DNA of 64,000 nt from Pseudomonas rhizophila (GCF_003033885.1 NZ_CP024081.1:5137255-5201254); one strand, 5' to 3'; counted from the stretch's first letter, positions 9,368 through 18,007 are shown. Numbers and translations: made by a program. The notes: generated from the letters alone by a model not told the origin.

Positions 9368-10606
9368 ATGTCAATCAATAAGACTTTGGCTATTGCGGGT
9401 ACTTGCGCGTTGATTTTCCCTTTTACGGCATCTGCAGATTTTATTGCCGACAGTAAGGCCAGTGTGGAACTGCGTAACTTCTACTTCAATCGTGACTTTC
9501 GCAACGGTCCTCCCACGGCCCAGCGGGACTCGGCAAAAGAATGGGCCCAGGGCGCCATGCTGCGATTCGAGTCAGGTTATACCGCCGGCACCGTGGGCCT
9601 GGGCATCGACGCGGTTGGCATGCTCGGCCTCAAGCTTGACGGCGGTGATGGTTCCGGTGGCACGGGCCTGTTGCCGGCTGACCTTAGTTCGGAAAACGGC
9701 CGCGGCTCACAGGACGAATATTCCAAACTTGAGTTGACGGCCAAGGCGAAGGTGTCGGAAACCGCTCTAAAGGTTGGCTCACTCGCCTTCCGTACGCCCG
9801 TGGTATCGAGCAATGACACACGCCTGTTGCCCTCCACCTTCGAAGGCGCGCTACTGACCTCCAAGGACATTGATCAGTTGGTCCTGCAAGGCGGCAAGCT
9901 GGAGCAAATCAAGTTCAACAGTTCCTCGAACTATCAGGACTTCACGGGTAACCGCATCGGCGGTGTCAGTGATGACTTCCGCTTTGCCGGCGGTACTTAC
10001 AGTTTCAACAAGGCCCTTAGCACAAGTCTGTTCTACGGCAATCTGGAAAATGTCTACCGACAGTTCTTTGGCGGCGTCGTCTATGAAATCCCTCTTGCCG
10101 CACAACAGTCGCTGAAGTTCGATCTACGTTATTCGAAAAGTACCGATGACGGTAACTTCCGCCCCCTCGATAACCGCGCCGCGAACGGACTGGTTGCCTA
10201 CACCCTGGGCGCCAACGTGTTCACCGCCGCCTATCAGCGCATGAGCGGTGACGATCCCTTCCCGTACATTGCCAATAGCGACCCTTACCTGGTCAACTTC
10301 GTCCAGATCAATGACTTTGCCAACACCCAAGAGCGCTCCTGGCAGCTGCGTTATGACTACAACTTCGCCGCGCTGGGCATTCCCGGGCTGACGTTCATGA
10401 GTCGTTATGTCCAGGGTGACAACGCGTTGGTCGGGGGCAGTAATACGGGCAAAGAGTGGGAGCGCGATACGGATATCGGTTACGTGGTCCAAAGCGGTTC
10501 GCTGAAAAACCTCGGGGTCAAACTCAGAAACGCTACGGTTCGTTCGAACTTCAGCAATGACCTGGATGAAACCCGCCTGATCGTCAGTTACACATTAGCG
10601 CTCTAA
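9368..10606 (+). CDS. OprD-family outer-membrane porin
   Basis: The 412-aa protein starts with a signal peptide (MSINKTLAIAGTCALIFPF, cleavage near TASA-DF). The OprD opening FIADSKASVELRNFYFNRD follows, with AKEWAQGAMLRFESGYT and the C-terminal strand ETRLIVSYTLAL, typical of an 18-strand barrel. OprD/OccD/OccK porins admit small carboxylates and amino-acid-like solutes. The gene is on the same strand just after the biotin enzyme, so it probably supplies outer-membrane entry for the operon's substrate. A GGAGCATAAAGAG ribosome region precedes ATG. The substrate is inferred only from location. Confidence 0.9.
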   Translation: MSINKTLAIAGTCALIFPFTASADFIADSKASVELRNFYFNRDFRNGPPTAQRDSAKEWAQGAMLRFESGYTAGTVGLGIDAVGMLGLKLDGGDGSGGTGLLPADLSSENGRGSQDEYSKLELTAKAKVSETALKVGSLAFRTPVVSSNDTRLLPSTFEGALLTSKDIDQLVLQGGKLEQIKFNSSSNYQDFTGNRIGGVSDDFRFAGGTYSFNKALSTSLFYGNLENVYRQFFGGVVYEIPLAAQQSLKFDLRYSKSTDDGNFRPLDNRAANGLVAYTLGANVFTAAYQRMSGDDPFPYIANSDPYLVNFVQINDFANTQERSWQLRYDYNFAALGIPGLTFMSRYVQGDNALVGGSNTGKEWERDTDIGYVVQSGSLKNLGVKLRNATVRSNFSNDLDETRLIVSYTLAL

Positions 10607-10620
10607 GAATCACCGCATCC

Positions 10621-10716
10621 CCCTGTGGGAGCGAGCTTGCTCGCGATGGCGGCTGATCAGCCTGCATGGATGTTGGCTGACAGATCGCTATCGCGAGCAA
10701 GCTCGCTCCCACAGGG
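10621..10716. repeat. REPIN (paired REP), family 1
   Basis: GGGAGCGAGCTTGCTCGCGA and its reverse complement lie about 40 nt apart, flanked by CCCTGTG/CACAGGG. The whole element can fold into one long hairpin. It lies between oprD and the flavoprotein gene, both on the plus strand. The motif matches the dominant REP family of fluorescens-group pseudomonads. Confidence 0.92.
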
Positions 10717-10767
10717 ATCTGTGCTGATAGAATGCCCCGCTTATTCCCGTCCTCCGCAGCTCACGCC

Positions 10768-12009
10768 ATGACCCCAACCGTCTGCCCCCATATCCCAAAT
10801 GTCGCCATCATCGGCGGCGGCCCTGCCGGCCTGATGGCAGCCGAGGTGTTGAGCCAGGCCGGGATACAGGTCGACCTGTACGACGGCATGCCTTCGGTGG
10901 GCAGGAAATTCCTGCTGGCCGGTGTCGGTGGCATGAACATCACCCACTCGGAAGACTTCACGCCGTTCCTGTTCCGCTACGGCGAGCGCGCGCCCAATAT
11001 CGCCCCGCTGCTGCGGGCATTCGGCGCCAACGAGTTATGCCAATGGATTCACGGATTGGGCATCGAGACCTTTGTCGGCAGTTCCGGGCGGGTATTTCCT
11101 ACCGACATGAAAGCCGCCCCGCTGCTGCGCGCCTGGCTCAAACGCCTGCGCGATGCCGGCGTGATGATCCATACCCGCCATCGCTGGCTGGGCTGGAACC
11201 CCGACGGCAGCTTGCTAGTCGCCGCTGCGGACGGCGAAAAAACACTGCGCCCCACTGCGACATTGCTGGCGCTGGGCGGTGGCAGTTGGTCACGCCTGGG
11301 CTCCGACGGTGCCTGGATGCTGCCACTGGAACAGCGCGGTGTAGGCCTTGCGCCCTTGCAGCCGAGCAATTGCGGATTCGAAGTGCCGGCCTGGAGCGAT
11401 CTGATGGTCAGCAAATTCGCCGGTGCCCCGCTGAAAAATATCGCCATCGGCCTGAATGACGATGTACCGCGCCTCGGTGAATGCGTGATCACCGCCACCG
11501 GCATCGAAGGCAGCCTGATCTATGCCCTGTCGGCGCCGATTCGCGAAGCCATCAACCAGCACGGTAGCGCGACGATCCATCTGGACCTGCTGCCGGGCCG
11601 GCCTGTGGATAAAATCCAGCAAGCCCTGAGCAAGCCACGCGGTTCACGCTCAATGGCCAAGCACCTGCACAGTCAATTGGGTATCGACGGGGTCAAGGCT
11701 GCGTTGCTGCGCGAGCAAACGCCTGCCGATTGTTTCGCCGACCCGGCGCGGCTGGCCCAGGCAATCAAGGCCTTGCCCATCACCCTGGTGAAACCCCGCC
11801 CGCTGGACGAAGCCATCAGCAGTGCCGGTGGCGTGACCTTCGAAGCCCTGGACGAACGCCTGATGCTCAAGCAGATGCCTGGCGTGTTCTGCGCCGGGGA
11901 AATGCTCGACTGGGAAGCGCCGACCGGCGGCTATCTGCTCACGGCCTGCTTTGCCAGCGGCCGGGCGGCTGGGCTGGGAATGTTGGAGTGGTTACAGCGC
12001 AAGGTTTGA
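10768..12009 (+). CDS. FAD-dependent flavoprotein, HI0933/YhiN family (TIGR03862 type)
   Basis: The protein is about 413 aa. The Rossmann FAD-binding signature is at the N-terminus (VAIIGGGPAGLMAAE), followed by GRKFLLAGVGGMNITHSE, the family-specific motif, and LLALGGGSWSRLGSDG. At the C-terminus GVFCAGEMLDWEAPTGGYLL is the second FAD-contact region. The function is poorly known; relatives are annotated as NAD(P)/FAD oxidoreductases or BaiN-like proteins. The ATG at 10732 is in frame and would add 12 residues overlapping the end of the REPIN zone; neither start has a clear ribosome site. The gene converges on rhlE across a REPIN. Confidence 0.88.
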   Translation: MTPTVCPHIPNVAIIGGGPAGLMAAEVLSQAGIQVDLYDGMPSVGRKFLLAGVGGMNITHSEDFTPFLFRYGERAPNIAPLLRAFGANELCQWIHGLGIETFVGSSGRVFPTDMKAAPLLRAWLKRLRDAGVMIHTRHRWLGWNPDGSLLVAAADGEKTLRPTATLLALGGGSWSRLGSDGAWMLPLEQRGVGLAPLQPSNCGFEVPAWSDLMVSKFAGAPLKNIAIGLNDDVPRLGECVITATGIEGSLIYALSAPIREAINQHGSATIHLDLLPGRPVDKIQQALSKPRGSRSMAKHLHSQLGIDGVKAALLREQTPADCFADPARLAQAIKALPITLVKPRPLDEAISSAGGVTFEALDERLMLKQMPGVFCAGEMLDWEAPTGGYLLTACFASGRAAGLGMLEWLQRKV

Positions 12010-12021
12010 AAACCCAGGCGC

Positions 12022-12102
12022 GGCCATCGCGAGCAGGCTCGCTCCCACATTGACGGTGTACACAAATCAAATGTGGGAGCGAGCCTGCTCGCGATGGCGG
12101 CC
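12022..12102. repeat. REP pair, family 1, reversed arm order
   Basis: TCGCGAGCAGGCTCGCTCCC is followed about 30 nt later by its reverse complement, so the arms are in the opposite order to the element at 10621. It lies between the convergent flavoprotein and rhlE genes, where it could also work as a bidirectional terminator stem. Confidence 0.9.
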
Positions 12103-12121
12103 TGTCAAACGCTGCGGGTCA

Positions 12122-13459
12122 TCAAGGCTTACGCTTGCGCGGCCCGGTGTTGAACACCGGCACTTTACGCACTGGCTTGACCGAGGGCTCCACGGGCGAG
12201 GCGTCGCCGCTGTCGACCCACTTGCCCAGGTTGCGCTTGCCGCCACCGCCCGAGGCTTTCGGTTTCTTCGGTTTTTTCGGCTTCTTGATAACCTGGCCGC
12301 TGGCATCGGTCTCCGGCACCCGATGTTCAGGCTCGAAGTCCTGTTCCATCTGCCGTGGCAACGTCTGACGGGTCAGGGTTTCGATGGCTGACAGCAGATT
12401 CACTTCATCGGCGCAGACCAGGGAAATCGCTTCCCCGGTGGAACCCGCCCGGCCAGTACGACCGATACGGTGGATGTAATCCTCAGCGACGATCGGCAAA
12501 TCGAAATTCACCACCAGCGGCAAGTCTTCGATATCCAGCCCGCGAGCGGCGACGTCGGTGGCCACCAGGATCTGGATTTCACTGGCCTTGAAACGGTCCA
12601 GCGCGCGCTGGCGGGTGGCCTGGGGTTTATCGCCGTGGATGCCGTCGGCATTGACACTCATGCCCTGGAGTTTTTCCACCAGCGCATCGACACCGTTGCG
12701 GGTCTTGGCAAATACCAGCACCTGTTTCCACTTGTTCTTGCGCATCAGGTGCACAAACAACTCTGGCTTGCGCTTCTTGTCCACCGTCACCACCCATTGC
12801 TTGACGGTGTTGGCGGCCACGTTGCGCGGGCTCACTTCGATGCTCAACGGGTCGTTGAGCATTTGCCCGGCCAGCAAGCGGATCGCGTCGGAGAAGGTTG
12901 CCGAGAACAGCAGCGTCTGGCGCTTCTTCGGCAGCGCTTTATAGATATTCGCCAGCTCCTCGGAGAAGCCCAGGTCGAGCATGCGGTCGGCTTCGTCCAG
13001 CACCAGGGTCTGCAGCTGATTGAACTTCAGCGCGTTCTGGCGGAACAGGTCGAGCAAGCGTCCCGGCGTGGCAACAAGCAGATCAACCCCTTTGCGCAGC
13101 TTCATCATCTGCGGGTTGATGCTGACACCGCCGTACACCGCATAGGTGCTCAATGGCAGGTTTTGCGCGTATTGGCGCACGCTTTCGTGGACCTGCTCGG
13201 CCAGTTCACGGGTCGGCACCAGAATCAGCGCCCGTACCGAGTTGGCGCTGACCTTCGGCCCCTCGGTGGTCAGCAACTGCAACAGCGGCACGGCGAAACC
13301 GGCAGTCTTGCCGGTGCCGGTCTGGGCCGCGGCCATCAGGTCGCGACCGGCCAACACCGCCGGCATGGCTTGGGCCTGCACCGGGGTTGGGGTCTGGTAG
13401 CCGAGCGTCTCGAGGGCGCGCAGCAAGGGTTCGATCAGGCCAAGGGTGGCGAAAGTCAT
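12122..13459 (-). CDS. rhlE: DEAD-box ATP-dependent RNA helicase RhlE
   Basis: The 445-aa protein has all helicase motifs in order: Q motif (GYQTPTPVQ), motif I AAQTGTGKT, Ia PTRELAEQ, II DEAD, III SAT, V ATDVAARGLDIE and VI HRIGRTGRAG. The C-terminal tail is long and basic, rich in Lys-Pro-Lys repeats, as in RhlE-type proteins, and probably increases RNA binding. RhlE unwinds short RNA duplexes and takes part in ribosome maturation and RNA turnover, especially in the cold. The start at 13459 gives the usual MTFATLGL N-terminus. Confidence 0.95.
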   Translation of the reverse strand: MTFATLGLIEPLLRALETLGYQTPTPVQAQAMPAVLAGRDLMAAAQTGTGKTAGFAVPLLQLLTTEGPKVSANSVRALILVPTRELAEQVHESVRQYAQNLPLSTYAVYGGVSINPQMMKLRKGVDLLVATPGRLLDLFRQNALKFNQLQTLVLDEADRMLDLGFSEELANIYKALPKKRQTLLFSATFSDAIRLLAGQMLNDPLSIEVSPRNVAANTVKQWVVTVDKKRKPELFVHLMRKNKWKQVLVFAKTRNGVDALVEKLQGMSVNADGIHGDKPQATRQRALDRFKASEIQILVATDVAARGLDIEDLPLVVNFDLPIVAEDYIHRIGRTGRAGSTGEAISLVCADEVNLLSAIETLTRQTLPRQMEQDFEPEHRVPETDASGQVIKKPKKPKKPKASGGGGKRNLGKWVDSGDASPVEPSVKPVRKVPVFNTGPRKRKP

Positions 13460-13516
13460 GGAAGTACCGTAGGAAAATCAGCGCAAGGTGTGCAATGCGC
13501 GGCAGTTTACCCTAAA

Positions 13517-14419
13517 TCAGGATTCGGCCGGCGCAGGCTTGGGTTTGCGCCACTGGGGCAATCCAATCAACACCACGGCACTGATGATCACCAACATCGC
13601 CAGGGCCTCTTCGATCCCGATGGTTTCACCGGCGAACACAATGCCCAGCAACACCGCCACCGCCGGGTTGACGTAGGCATAGCTGGTGGCCGCCGCCGGA
13701 CGTACGTGCTTGAGCAGGTACATGTAGGCGTTGAAGGCAATGATCGAACCGAAGCAGGTCAGGTAAGCCAGCGCGATCCAGCCTTCCAGCGGCGGCATGC
13801 TGTCCAGGTGTTCGCCGCTGGCCACGCTGCCGATCAATAGCACCACACCGCCCACCAGCATTTCCACGGCACTGGCCATCGCCCCCGCCGGCAGCGGCAA
13901 GTGTTTGCTCAGCACCGAACCGAAGGCCCAGGACGCCGCCGCGAACAGCAGCAAGGTCGCGCCCAGTGGACTCGATTGCAGGTTGGAACCGAGGTTGAGC
14001 ATGGCAATGCCGATCAACCCCAGCACAATCCCCGCCCACTCCAGACGGGTATTACGGGCGCCCCAGAAATATCCGCAGAGCAAGGTAAACAACGGCACCG
14101 TCGCCACGGCCAGCGCCGCCACCCCGGACGCCACACCCGTGTGTTCGGCGACACTGACCGCGCCATTGCCGAAACTGAGCAACAACACGCCGATGACAGC
14201 CCCCGCCTTCCACTGCGCCCAAGTCGGTGCCGGCGCCCCGCGCCAGCGCAGGAAACCGTACATCAGCGAGCCGGCGATCACGAAGCGAATCCCGGCCAGC
14301 AGCAGCGGCGGCCAATGCTCCACACCGATGCGAATCACCAGGTAGGTCGACCCCCAGATGACGTACAAGGCAAAAAATGCAGCGATCAATGGCAAGGGGA
14401 AACGGCGTGGGCCAGGCAT
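13517..14419 (-). CDS. yedA: EamA/DMT-family transporter, YedA type
   Basis: The 300-aa protein has ten hydrophobic helices in two EamA repeats. It resembles E. coli YedA closely: FFALYVIWGSTYLVIRIGVEHWPPLLLAGIRF is the same opening (shown here in overlapping parts: ALYVIWGSTYLVIRIG and HWPPLLLAGIRF), with SFGNGAVSVAEHTGVASG, VATVPLFTLL and SWAFGSVLSKHLPLP following. YedA proteins export amino acids or small metabolites at the inner membrane. The gene is divergent from an Lrp/AsnC regulator, a common pairing for amino acid exporters controlled by their substrate. Confidence 0.9.
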   Translation of the reverse strand: MPGPRRFPLPLIAAFFALYVIWGSTYLVIRIGVEHWPPLLLAGIRFVIAGSLMYGFLRWRGAPAPTWAQWKAGAVIGVLLLSFGNGAVSVAEHTGVASGVAALAVATVPLFTLLCGYFWGARNTRLEWAGIVLGLIGIAMLNLGSNLQSSPLGATLLLFAAASWAFGSVLSKHLPLPAGAMASAVEMLVGGVVLLIGSVASGEHLDSMPPLEGWIALAYLTCFGSIIAFNAYMYLLKHVRPAAATSYAYVNPAVAVLLGIVFAGETIGIEEALAMLVIISAVVLIGLPQWRKPKPAPAES

Positions 14420-14546
14420 GGTCAGCTCGAAGTCAGGACAATGAAAGACGCTATTCTAGAAAGGCGACAGGCGGAAAATAAGTTACAAAACCTGTTTATC
14501 CGAACCGTACACTTTTAAAAACACGGAGATCAGCGTTATAAACCGT

Positions 14547-14558
14547 ACTTTCGAAAGT
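14547..14558. promoter_or_regulatory. Candidate Lrp/AsnC operator (ACTTTCGAAAGT)
   Basis: A perfect 12-bp palindrome lies 22 nt upstream of the Lrp-family start in the yedA-lrp divergent gap. The octamer AACCGTAC occurs twice in the same gap (14503-14510 and 14541-14548), and the second copy abuts the palindrome. Lrp-family proteins often bind such sites and repress themselves. The assignment rests on position only. Confidence 0.4.
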
Positions 14559-14580
14559 CAGCCCCTTGGGAGCCCGAACC

Positions 14581-15033
14581 GTGGATAAATACGACCGCAT
14601 GCTGCTCAGCGCCCTGTTGGAAAACGGTCGTGCGTCCTATGCCGAACTGGCCCGCAAAGTGAACCTGTCGGCCCCGGCCGTGGCCGAGCGGGTCAGCAAG
14701 CTGGAAACCAGCGGCGTGATCACTGGCTACCAGGCGAAAGTCGACATGGCGAAAATCGGCTTGCCGGTGCAGTGCGTCATCGAACTGCGCATGAACCAGC
14801 ACGGCAACCAGAAGACTTACGATGAACTGTGCAGGATCCCGCAACTGACCGAATGCCACCGGGTGACGGGCGACCCGTGCGTGATCATGCAGGCGGCGGT
14901 CGGCTCGATGCCGGAACTGGAAGAGCTGATCAACCGCATCGCCAAGTTCGGTTTCAGCAAGACCTCGATCGTGCTGTCCAGCGCGATTGAAAAGCGGGTG
15001 CCGTTGGGGCAGTTGGAAGGCAACGGGAAATAA
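14581..15033 (+). CDS. Lrp/AsnC-family transcriptional regulator
   Basis: The protein is 150 aa from GTG 14581 (MDKYDRMLLSALLENGRASY), with GGGAG 8 nt upstream. The N-terminal helix-turn-helix reads AELARKVNLSAPAVAERVSKLE. The C-terminal RAM ligand domain starts after GVITGYQAKVDMAKIG, and its Gly-rich turn appears as HRVTGDPCVIMQA. Such regulators sense amino acids and form octamers. The gene is divergent from yedA, which it probably controls. A TTG start at 14566 would include the ribosome site and is less likely. Confidence 0.9.
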   Translation: MDKYDRMLLSALLENGRASYAELARKVNLSAPAVAERVSKLETSGVITGYQAKVDMAKIGLPVQCVIELRMNQHGNQKTYDELCRIPQLTECHRVTGDPCVIMQAAVGSMPELEELINRIAKFGFSKTSIVLSSAIEKRVPLGQLEGNGK

Positions 15034-15056
15034 TCGCGCCAACACACATCAGAACG

Positions 15057-15144
15057 GTGGGAGCGAGCCTGCTCGCGATGGCGGTGTATCAGTCAACTTA
15101 GTTGCCGACTGAACCGACGCTATCGCGAGCAGGCTCGCTCCCAC
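15057..15144. repeat. REPIN (paired REP), family 1
   Basis: GTGGGAGCGAGCCTGCTCGC and its reverse complement lie about 45 nt apart, in the same arm order as the element at 10621. It sits between the convergent Lrp gene (ends 15033) and the exonuclease gene (ends 15167). Confidence 0.92.
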
Positions 15145-15166
15145 AGTGGCTTGTTGGGGGGTGTTT

Positions 15167-15778
15167 TCAGAACCCGCGATGCCGCTTGAGGTGCTCGTTG
15201 ATCTTCGCCGCCGGCACTTTCTGCAAACTGCACAGCAAATCGTGGGACAACTCCCGCAGCCCGTGCTGTTGCCGCAGTTGCGTCGCCAGGTGCGCGGTGA
15301 GGTTGGCGGCCATTTCGGCGTCGGCCATGGCCCGGTGAGCCTGGCCCGTGTGGGGCAGGCCGGCGAAGGTGTTGAGCGTGCCGAGCTTGTGGTTCGGCGC
15401 CGTCGGCATCAGGCGCCGGGCCAGCAGCAGTGAACAGGCAAAATTCTGCAAGCGGGTGCGTTTGATCCGGCCTAGCTCGAAATCCCAGAACTTCTGGTCG
15501 AATGCGGCGTTGTGGGCCAGCAGCGGCGTGATGCCGACGAACTCGTTGACCTCGTTCATCACCTTTTCCGCCGGCGGGGCGCTGCGCAGCATGGCGCTGC
15601 TGATGCCGGTCAGTTGCTCGATGAACGCGGGCACGCGCACACCGGCGTTCATCAGGCTCTGATAGCGATCCACAATCCGGCCCTGTTCGAGAATCACCAC
15701 GGCGATTTCGGTGGCCCGGCAACTGCTGCTCGGCGTGATGCCAGTGGTTTCAAAGTCGATGACTGCGATGCGTTCCAA
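15167..15778 (-). CDS. DnaQ-like 3'-5' exonuclease (DEDDh)
   Basis: The 203-aa protein has the three DnaQ/ribonuclease T-type motifs: ExoI VIDFETTG (residues 6-13), ExoII LLAHNAAFD, and ExoIII HRAMADAE with the DEDDh histidine. It is a stand-alone exonuclease domain without a polymerase partner, similar to proteins annotated as DNA polymerase III epsilon-like. Both acidic metal ligands of DFE are present, so it should be active on single-stranded DNA or RNA ends. It lies just downstream of the NYN-domain gene on the same strand (22 bp apart), so the two nuclease-like genes may be co-transcribed. Confidence 0.88.
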   Translation of the reverse strand: MERIAVIDFETTGITPSSSCRATEIAVVILEQGRIVDRYQSLMNAGVRVPAFIEQLTGISSAMLRSAPPAEKVMNEVNEFVGITPLLAHNAAFDQKFWDFELGRIKRTRLQNFACSLLLARRLMPTAPNHKLGTLNTFAGLPHTGQAHRAMADAEMAANLTAHLATQLRQQHGLRELSHDLLCSLQKVPAAKINEHLKRHRGF

Positions 15779-15800
15779 ACCTGTCTGAACTCCGTAAAAA

Positions 15801-16280
15801 TCAATTCTTGAGCAGCAACGCGCCTTCGATCGGCACGTAGCGGCTGGCGGCGCGAATCAGCGAGTTGGCCGTCAGCCCCGGTACGCCATAAGCCACCGCC
15901 TGGACCCCGTGTTTGCTGATGATGCGTTCGAGCAGCATGTCGAAATCGCCATCACCGGAGGCCAACACCACTTCGTCAACGTGATCAGCGGCGTCCATGA
16001 TGTCCAGGGTGATGCCCACGTCCCAGTCACCCTTGGCCGAGCCGTCGCTGCGCTGGATGTAAGGCTTGAGCTTCACGACAAACCCCAGGTTGCGCAGGAT
16101 CTGCTGGAATTGCTGCTGCTTGCTGTCGCCGCGATCGATCGCATACGCGTAGGCCTCGACGATCTGCCCCTGCTTGCTGACATCGGCCCACAAGGCCGCG
16201 TAGTTGAAATGGCAACCATAAGCCTGGCGCACGGTGTAGTAGAGGTTCTGGACATCGGCGAACACTGCGATTTTTTTCAC
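15801..16280 (-). CDS. NYN-domain (LabA/PIN-like) protein
   Basis: The protein is 159 aa from GTG 16280, preceded by GAGGAAA. It opens VKKIAVFADVQNLYYTVRQAYG, in which the Asp and Asn of FADVQN are the first NYN/PIN acidic pair. GDWDVGITLDIMDAA and VVLASGDGDFDMLLERI carry the remaining conserved Asp residues. NYN domains of the LabA type are predicted metal-dependent ribonucleases. An upstream ATG at 16301 would place the ribosome site inside the gene. The gene neighbours a DnaQ-like exonuclease; RNA turnover is a reasonable but unproven role. Confidence 0.85.
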   Translation of the reverse strand: MKKIAVFADVQNLYYTVRQAYGCHFNYAALWADVSKQGQIVEAYAYAIDRGDSKQQQFQQILRNLGFVVKLKPYIQRSDGSAKGDWDVGITLDIMDAADHVDEVVLASGDGDFDMLLERIISKHGVQAVAYGVPGLTANSLIRAASRYVPIEGALLLKN

Positions 16281-16405
16281 CGCGTTTCCTCTTGAATGCA
16301 CAAGCCGGCAGAGCGGGCCCGAAAAGTTGCCCAGTATGCCAGCCCAGAGGAATGTTCCGCGAATAATCGGTCCGAGGCACCTGGGCGCCCCGGACGAATG
16401 GCAGG

Positions 16406-17167
16406 TCAGACGAAGGAGTCGTCATCGCCGAAGAAGGATGAATCGTCGCTGTAGTCGGCGTCGGCGAAACCGCCCTGGTCGTTGCCATAGGCATCGTTAC
16501 CAGCGACGTTTGAGTCATTGCCCCAGCCGCTGTCACTGCTTGCCGTGTCGTTGACCGGTTGGGCCGGCTCTGGCTCGATGACCTCGACGACTTCCTGAGG
16601 CTGCTGGGCACCGTGGAACAGACTGCTGATGCCCTGGGCGAGCATCACGCCCCCGGCCACACCAGCCGCGGTTTTCAGCGCGCCGCTCATGAAGCTGCCG
16701 GCCCCTGGAGCCTGCTGTTGCGCGGCGCCGTAGTTAGCGGGCGGCGCGGCGTAGTTCTGCTGGGGTGGCGCATTGAAGCCAGGCCGCGCCGGTTCGCGCC
16801 AGCCGCCACCGCTGGCGGGCGAAGCGCCTGGAGCGGACGTTGGCCGTGGGTCGCGCGAGCTGCCACCGAAAATACTCGAGAGAAAACCACCACCGCTGGG
16901 CGCTGGAGGCTGTTGCCGGGCCTGTTGCAGGTCCGCTTGCAACTGCTCGATCTGCTGGGTCAGTTGCCTGTTCTGCTCGTCGAGGCTTTTGAGCGCCGTC
17001 TCTTGCACCAGAATCGCCTGGGTCATGAAATAGCCCGCCGCGGGCTGGCGGGTCATATGTTCCTTGATCCGCGCCTCGGCCTGGACATCGCGCGGGGCTG
17101 CATCCTTTTCGGCCTGTTGCAGCCGTGAAAACAGTCCATCGATCAGGGTTTGTTCTTCGCTGTTCAT
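16406..17167 (-). CDS. DUF2076 domain-containing protein
   Basis: The 253-aa protein starts with the DUF2076 helical region (MNSEEQTLIDGLFSRLQQAE), then a coiled coil rich in Gln (LTQQIEQLQADLQQARQQ). A low-complexity middle rich in Gly/Pro/Ala/Gln and a short hydrophobic stretch (GALKTAAGVAGGVMLAQG) follow. The C-terminus is a very acidic Asp/Ser/Asn tail ending FFGDDDSFV. No catalytic motif is visible. Family members are widespread in proteobacteria and their function is unknown. The length and layout are usual for Pseudomonas. Confidence 0.85.
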   Translation of the reverse strand: MNSEEQTLIDGLFSRLQQAEKDAAPRDVQAEARIKEHMTRQPAAGYFMTQAILVQETALKSLDEQNRQLTQQIEQLQADLQQARQQPPAPSGGGFLSSIFGGSSRDPRPTSAPGASPASGGGWREPARPGFNAPPQQNYAAPPANYGAAQQQAPGAGSFMSGALKTAAGVAGGVMLAQGISSLFHGAQQPQEVVEVIEPEPAQPVNDTASSDSGWGNDSNVAGNDAYGNDQGGFADADYSDDSSFFGDDDSFV

Positions 17168-17344
17168 GGCGACCTCATCAGATTGCCGGGTAGAAAAACC
17201 ATGCCGGCCCTACAGGACCGGTGCCAGCAGTAATGGGGCTGGGCACAGAGGTTTCAATGGTCTTTACCTGATGTTTACGTTTGCTTGTGCAGGCGCCTGA
17301 TCGGTTAAAGTGTCGGACCGCTTTTTGACCTGCGATACCGACTC

Positions 17345-18007
17345 ATGAATCCGTTTGACGTGCTGCGCGACTCTTTGTATTTCTTCAAACGCCATCTTGG
17401 CCGGATCGCCCAGCTGTGCCTGCCGCTGGTGATCCTCGAGGCCGTGCTGCAACAAGGCGTGGACAGCGCCGTGGGCCCCGAAGGTTTTTCCGGCTACAGC
17501 CTGATCGTCGGGCTGCTGATATACCCGCTCTACACCGCCGCGCTGATTCTGTTTCTCGACGCTCGCAGTCGCGGTGAATCGCCCCGTCCCCGTGACCTTC
17601 TCGCCACGGCCCTGACCCTGTGGCCACGCTTTGCCCTGCTGACCGCACTCAATACGTTGCTGATTCTGGTGGGCATTTCGTTGTACTTCCTGCCGGGCCT
17701 TTGGCTGATGGTGGTCCTGGCCTTTGGCGAATACCTGCTGGTGCTGCGCGGCCTGACTCCGCTGGCAGCAATGAAGGAAAGCCTGCGCCTGAGCCGCGGC
17801 AGTTTCTGGCGCATCCTGTTGTGCATTCTTTGCGTGATGGTCCCGCTCTGGCTGCTCAAGGGCGCCAGCCTGTCGGTGTACCCGCCGCCCCAGAACCCGT
17901 TGATCACCTTGCTGATCGACAGCGTTCACAGTTTCCTGCAGCTGTTCACCACCGTGGTGCTGTTCCGGATGTTCATGCTGGTCGCGGAAAAACCTGACAG
18001 CCGTTGA
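17345..18007 (+). CDS. YciC-family (UPF0259) inner-membrane protein
   Basis: The 220-aa protein begins MNPFDVLRDSLYFFKRHLG and has about six hydrophobic segments, including LIVGLLIYPLYTAALILFL and LLTALNTLLILVGISLYFLPG. The motif PGLWLMVVLAFGEYLLVLRG, followed by MKESLRLSRG, is typical of the YciC/UPF0259 family and related DUF975-like membrane proteins. The function is unknown. It is followed on the same strand by an endonuclease/exonuclease/phosphatase-family gene 91 bp away. The gene is intact. Confidence 0.8.
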   Translation: MNPFDVLRDSLYFFKRHLGRIAQLCLPLVILEAVLQQGVDSAVGPEGFSGYSLIVGLLIYPLYTAALILFLDARSRGESPRPRDLLATALTLWPRFALLTALNTLLILVGISLYFLPGLWLMVVLAFGEYLLVLRGLTPLAAMKESLRLSRGSFWRILLCILCVMVPLWLLKGASLSVYPPPQNPLITLLIDSVHSFLQLFTTVVLFRMFMLVAEKPDSR

